A stretch of 64,000 nucleotides of DNA from CAXBOO01 sp963977425 (GTDB taxonomy: Bacteria > Bacteroidota > Bacteroidia > Flavobacteriales_D > Luteibaculaceae): contig CAXBOO010000006.1 of NCBI GenBank assembly GCA_963977425.1, positions 1-64,000 of the forward strand. The letters are read 5' to 3'. The notes beneath the pieces were generated by a model. It had not been told where the DNA came from, did not search any database, and saw only the letters and a list, made by a program, of their open reading frames with translations. How positions within the stretch are numbered: position 1 is the first letter of the stretch; the number at the start of each line of letters is the position of its first letter. Below are positions 60,926-64,000 of the stretch, one piece after another. The position numbers and the translations under genes were made by a program.

Positions 60926-61621
60926 TTAAATGATGTTTTTCACATCTTCAAGGTATCCCAAAGCTATTTTCAACTGCTCTTTAGGTGTCATTTTGGTATT
61001 GTCTAATACAATGGCATCGGCTGCTTGCACTAACGGATCTAGCGTTCTACTTGTGTCCATTCTATCGCGCTCTGCTAAATTGTCTTCTACAGCTTTCAAA
61101 GAAATATTCACTTCTTTACTCAGCATTTCTGCATGGCGACGTTGTGCTCTTATTTCAATATCGGCTGTTACAAAAAGTTTAAGGTCGGCGTCTGGAAATA
61201 CGACTGTACCAATGTCTCTTCCGTCCATTACAACAGCTCCTTCGGTACCCATGCGCTTTTGTTGATGAACCAAAAATTTACGCACTGTTTTAATTTGTGC
61301 AATTACAGATACTAGACCTGAAACGCGAGGCGAACGAATTTCATCCTCAACATTTATCTCATTTAAGAACGTTTCGTTGATTCCTTCATTGTTGACTTTG
61401 AAATTGATGTGAATTTCATCCAACGATTTTACAAGGGCATTTTCATTCACCAATCGACCTAAAATAAAATTGTTTTCGATAGCAAAAAGGGTCACCGCAC
61501 GGTACATAGCGCCTGTATCTACATATCTATACCCCAATTTTTTCGCCATGGCTTTGGCTAAGGTACTTTTACCGCAACTAGAGTAGCCATCTATAGCGAT
61601 GACGTAATTTTTGGCACTCAT
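60926..61621 (-). CDS. cmk: Cytidylate kinase
   Basis: Cmk phosphorylates CMP and dCMP. The 231-residue enzyme has the P-loop GYSSCGKSTLAKAMAKKLG, YVDTGAMYRAVTLFA, MDGRDIGTVVFPDADLKLFVTA and the LID region ERDRMDTSRTLDPLVQAADAI. Length and motifs are typical. The start overlaps the end of porQ by four bases, so the two genes are coupled. Confidence 0.95.
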   Translation of the reverse strand: MSAKNYVIAIDGYSSCGKSTLAKAMAKKLGYRYVDTGAMYRAVTLFAIENNFILGRLVNENALVKSLDEIHINFKVNNEGINETFLNEINVEDEIRSPRVSGLVSVIAQIKTVRKFLVHQQKRMGTEGAVVMDGRDIGTVVFPDADLKLFVTADIEIRAQRRHAEMLSKEVNISLKAVEDNLAERDRMDTSRTLDPLVQAADAIVLDNTKMTPKEQLKIALGYLEDVKNII

Positions 61622-62637
61622 TTAAATTTGTTTATGTTGGTACTAATGGTGAAAAAATTATTAGCAAATGCTTGATGATATCGAGCTCTTGCGTAGGCAA
61701 ATCTAAAACGGTTTACCTTAAATTCAAATCCGTAAGTAAATCCAGCCATCCCTGGCTTCTCTATTAGTTTCAATTCTTCTCTACGTTGGTAATTGTAACC
61801 AACACGAATGTGAAAATTCTTTGTTATAACCAACTCGGTAGCTAACTTGGTATGAAAGAAAAGTTGCTTTCCAAATCCAGGGTCACTGCTCGTTTCTTCT
61901 TCACCAAAAGCATTTGCTGGTTCTTTGTATAAGTCCTCAGGAATGATGTCCCAACGATTCAGTTGATCCAATGTTAGATAAAAGCGAAATGGAGCATTGT
62001 CTAATTTTTTGGATAAAGAAATGTATAAGTTGGTTGGTGCTTTCTGATCATCGCCATCAAATTGCGATAAAACTACACCCACGTTTTCCACTCCCGCTGT
62101 TAGCATAAACAACTTGTCTTCGTTTATGATAGACCCTAGAAGATCTACTCCCATAAATGAAGCGCCTTGACTTTCGTATTTGCTGTTGATGAATTTGTAC
62201 GTTGCTCCTACAGAAATACGCTCATTGACTTTATACCCTGCGCCTACAGACAATTGCAAATCGCGAGCTGAATATTCATTGGAAATGTTTCCAAGATTAT
62301 CTCTACCCTCAAATGAGCCATAGCTGAAGAAGGCGATAGCCGGAACTATATGAAACTTCTTATACTGAAATGAGTAAGCTGCATTGCCTGATGTAATGCC
62401 TTCAAACCAAGGATTGATAGTAAATGTAGCTGCCCCATTGGTTTCATCACTCAGAATAGTGGGGTTTTTCAAGGCCATGCTCAAGTCTCCATCGAAAACT
62501 GCTCTAGCCGTACCTGACAAAGCCCCTTCCCTAGCACCACTTATGTTTTTAATGGAAATAAATCCATTATTGGAGCTGGGTTGAGCATGCACTGTAAACG
62601 CAAAAATTAGTGATAGGACTAAAACAAAATGCTTCAT
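61618..62637 (-). CDS. porQ: Type IX secretion protein PorQ
   Basis: PorQ is an outer-membrane barrel of the T9SS attachment complex that handles A-LPS anchoring of cargo. The 339-residue precursor has a signal peptide (FVLVLSLIFAFTVHAQ) and the PorQ features: the NISGAREGALSGTARAVFDGDLSMALKNPTIL segment and barrel strands to a final aromatic-rich region (GFEFKVNRFRFAYARARYHQA). It lies ahead of cmk with a four-base overlap. It matches the PorP/SprF barrel and the giant T9SS substrate elsewhere in the window. Confidence 0.9.
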   Translation of the reverse strand: MKHFVLVLSLIFAFTVHAQPSSNNGFISIKNISGAREGALSGTARAVFDGDLSMALKNPTILSDETNGAATFTINPWFEGITSGNAAYSFQYKKFHIVPAIAFFSYGSFEGRDNLGNISNEYSARDLQLSVGAGYKVNERISVGATYKFINSKYESQGASFMGVDLLGSIINEDKLFMLTAGVENVGVVLSQFDGDDQKAPTNLYISLSKKLDNAPFRFYLTLDQLNRWDIIPEDLYKEPANAFGEEETSSDPGFGKQLFFHTKLATELVITKNFHIRVGYNYQRREELKLIEKPGMAGFTYGFEFKVNRFRFAYARARYHQAFANNFFTISTNINKFK

Positions 62638-62664
62638 GAAACTATAGAACGCAACAAATTACAT

Positions 62665-64000
62665 TTATTTTGAAATAACCAACTCACGAGGGTTAGATAC
62701 TTTCTCTTTTAACAAAGCAATATTCAACACATCGTCCATCGTTTCAACATAATGAAACGTCAATCCTTTGATGTAATGTTCTTTTATCTCTAAAACATCT
62801 TTTTCATTGGCCTTACTAAGGATGATATCTTTAATTTTCACACGCTTTGCAGCTAAGATCTTTTCCTTAATACCTCCAACTGGCAATACTTTTCCTCTAA
62901 GCGTTATTTCGCCAGTCATAGCCATATTGCGCTTTACTTTTCGTTGTGTAAACACCGAGGCTAGAGCTGTTAACATGGTAATACCGGCAGATGGTCCGTC
63001 TTTTGGAGTTCCTCCTTCTGGTAAGTGAATGTGCACGTTGTAGTTGTCGAACAATCTATAATCGATGCCCAAATCTTTAGCGTTGCTTTTCAAATAAGTC
63101 CAAGCCAATTGGCAAGATTCTTTGATCACATCACCAAGGTTACCACTGGTACTTAAAATACCTTTTCCTTCAGAAATACTGCTTTCAACATACAATATGC
63201 TTCCGCCTGCAGGATTGTATCCTAACCCAATTGCTACACCTGCCGTTTCATTGCCTTCGTAAACATCCGGCACATGCGAAGGACCCAGAATACTCAACAA
63301 ATCTTTGTCCAAAATTTCTACTTCGTACTCTTCGTCAAAAGCTATTTGCTTGGCTCTATTTCTACACAATTTTGCAATGCGTTTTTCTAATCGACGTACA
63401 CCACTTTCAAAAGTATATTCACCTATTAAGGTGCTTAAAACTTTTTTATTCAGTTTTAGTTTCGATTTATCCAAGCCTGTTTCCTCTAACTTTCTTGGCA
63501 ATAAATACTTCCTAGCTATTTCAACTTTTTCTTCCAGGGTATATCCGTTAACATTGATAACCTCCATACGATCTATCAAAGCAGGGTGAACACGCTCAAT
63601 GTTGTTGGTGGTAGCAATAAACATGACTCTAGAAAGATCAAAATCTTGATCTACATAGTTATCGTGGAAAGTTGAGTTTTGCTCAGGATCAAGTACTTCT
63701 AACAATGCACTTTCTGGGTCACCATGAGCATCCGAACTTATTTTATCCAACTCATCCAAAACAAAAACAGGATTTGCCGATCCACATTTTTTAAGGTTTT
63801 GAATAATTCGCCCAGGCATTGCTCCTATGTAAGTTTTACGATGACCACGCAATTCGGCTTCGTCGCGCAATCCACCTAGAGATACTCTTACATATTCTCT
63901 ACCCAATGCTTTGGCAATAGACTTACCTAATGAGGTTTTACCAACTCCGGGAGGTCCATTGAAACACAATATGGGTGCTTTTACATCCTTTTTTAGCTTG
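62665..64000 (-). CDS. lon: Lon protease, C-terminal part
   Basis: The gene continues past the right edge, so the N-terminal substrate-binding domain is missing. The visible part begins at the AAA+ Walker A (CFNGPPGVGKTS), with Walker B VFVLDELDKIS, sensor FIATTNN and the Lon protease domain. The catalytic Ser is in PKDGPSAGITM and the Lys in GGIKEKILAAKR. Lon is an ATP-dependent cytoplasmic protease for misfolded and regulatory proteins. Confidence 0.95.
   Translation of the reverse strand, partial: KLKKDVKAPILCFNGPPGVGKTSLGKSIAKALGREYVRVSLGGLRDEAELRGHRKTYIGAMPGRIIQNLKKCGSANPVFVLDELDKISSDAHGDPESALLEVLDPEQNSTFHDNYVDQDFDLSRVMFIATTNNIERVHPALIDRMEVINVNGYTLEEKVEIARKYLLPRKLEETGLDKSKLKLNKKVLSTLIGEYTFESGVRRLEKRIAKLCRNRAKQIAFDEEYEVEILDKDLLSILGPSHVPDVYEGNETAGVAIGLGYNPAGGSILYVESSISEGKGILSTSGNLGDVIKESCQLAWTYLKSNAKDLGIDYRLFDNYNVHIHLPEGGTPKDGPSAGITMLTALASVFTQRKVKRNMAMTGEITLRGKVLPVGGIKEKILAAKRVKIKDIILSKANEKDVLEIKEHYIKGLTFHYVETMDDVLNIALLKEKVSNPRELVISK

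Overview
This AT-rich window comes from a Bacteroidota chromosome, most likely a flavobacteria-like lineage. Supporting signs are type IX secretion (T9SS) parts (a PorP/SprF barrel, PorQ, and a giant SprB-repeat protein with a gliding-motility C-terminal domain), a complete Bat (aerotolerance) operon, bacillithiol synthase BshA, DUF5777 and DUF4953 family proteins, many lipoproteins, almost no Shine-Dalgarno sequences, and TAnnTTTG-type promoter elements. The genus cannot be fixed from the sequence alone. I see no rRNA, CRISPR array, insertion sequence, prophage or integrase. Gene density is very high and no gene-free stretch exceeds 300 bases; the longest, 1301-1562, holds only a weak promoter candidate.

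Layout. 1-1300: 3' part of a repeat protein leaving the left edge. 1563-3737: a lipoprotein with a variant haem motif, a dihaem cytochrome c and an outer-membrane barrel. 3846-6159: a membrane-anchored MutS-like ATPase coupled to a two-TM protein and a mini XRE regulator. 6221-13770: housekeeping genes (FKBP isomerase, methyltransferase, thioredoxin-like protein, ABC-F ATPase, MiaA, tRNA-Leu(GAG), RluA-type pseudouridine synthase) plus a lipidated truncated-haemoglobin-like protein. 13767-18453 (minus): PH-like membrane protein, BshA, and a GH3/serine hydrolase fusion. 18539-22336 (plus): small membrane protein, MutL, two rhomboid proteases. 22333-33988 (minus): one tightly coupled operon of the giant SprB-like adhesin, PorP/SprF and a peptide-binding lipoprotein. 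34145-35988: PLP sulfur-amino-acid enzyme divergent from an Lrp regulator. 35983-38409 (minus): NTF2-like protein, beta-propeller-like lipoprotein, glycosyltransferase. 38430-39256: MerC protein divergent from a Fur-family regulator around a perfect palindrome. 39246-50742: glutathione peroxidase, DUF2461, DOMON-like protein, PIF1-like helicase, lycopene cyclase, DUF4953 metalloprotease, Aat, DciA-like protein, RecF, TPR protein, RibH, DUF4442 and an NTP pyrophosphohydrolase. 50856-59079: moxR-DUF58-batX-batA-batB-batC-batD-batE. 59116-64000: small membrane protein, acetyltransferase, LuxR-type response regulator, Cmk, PorQ and the C-terminal part of Lon.

Genes in the polycistronic units are joined by overlaps of 1-30 bases (ATGA, TAATG or TGATG junctions), so translational coupling is the main visible organisation. 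Convergent neighbours are often separated by one short hairpin. The most notable points are the porin-plus-cytochrome cluster, the lipidated globin, several housekeeping proteins with degenerate catalytic motifs (MutL endonuclease site, second ABC-F nucleotide site, RluA motif II), the approximately 30-repeat adhesin with its coupled barrel and binding protein, and the MerC/Fur palindrome that overlaps a recognisable promoter.
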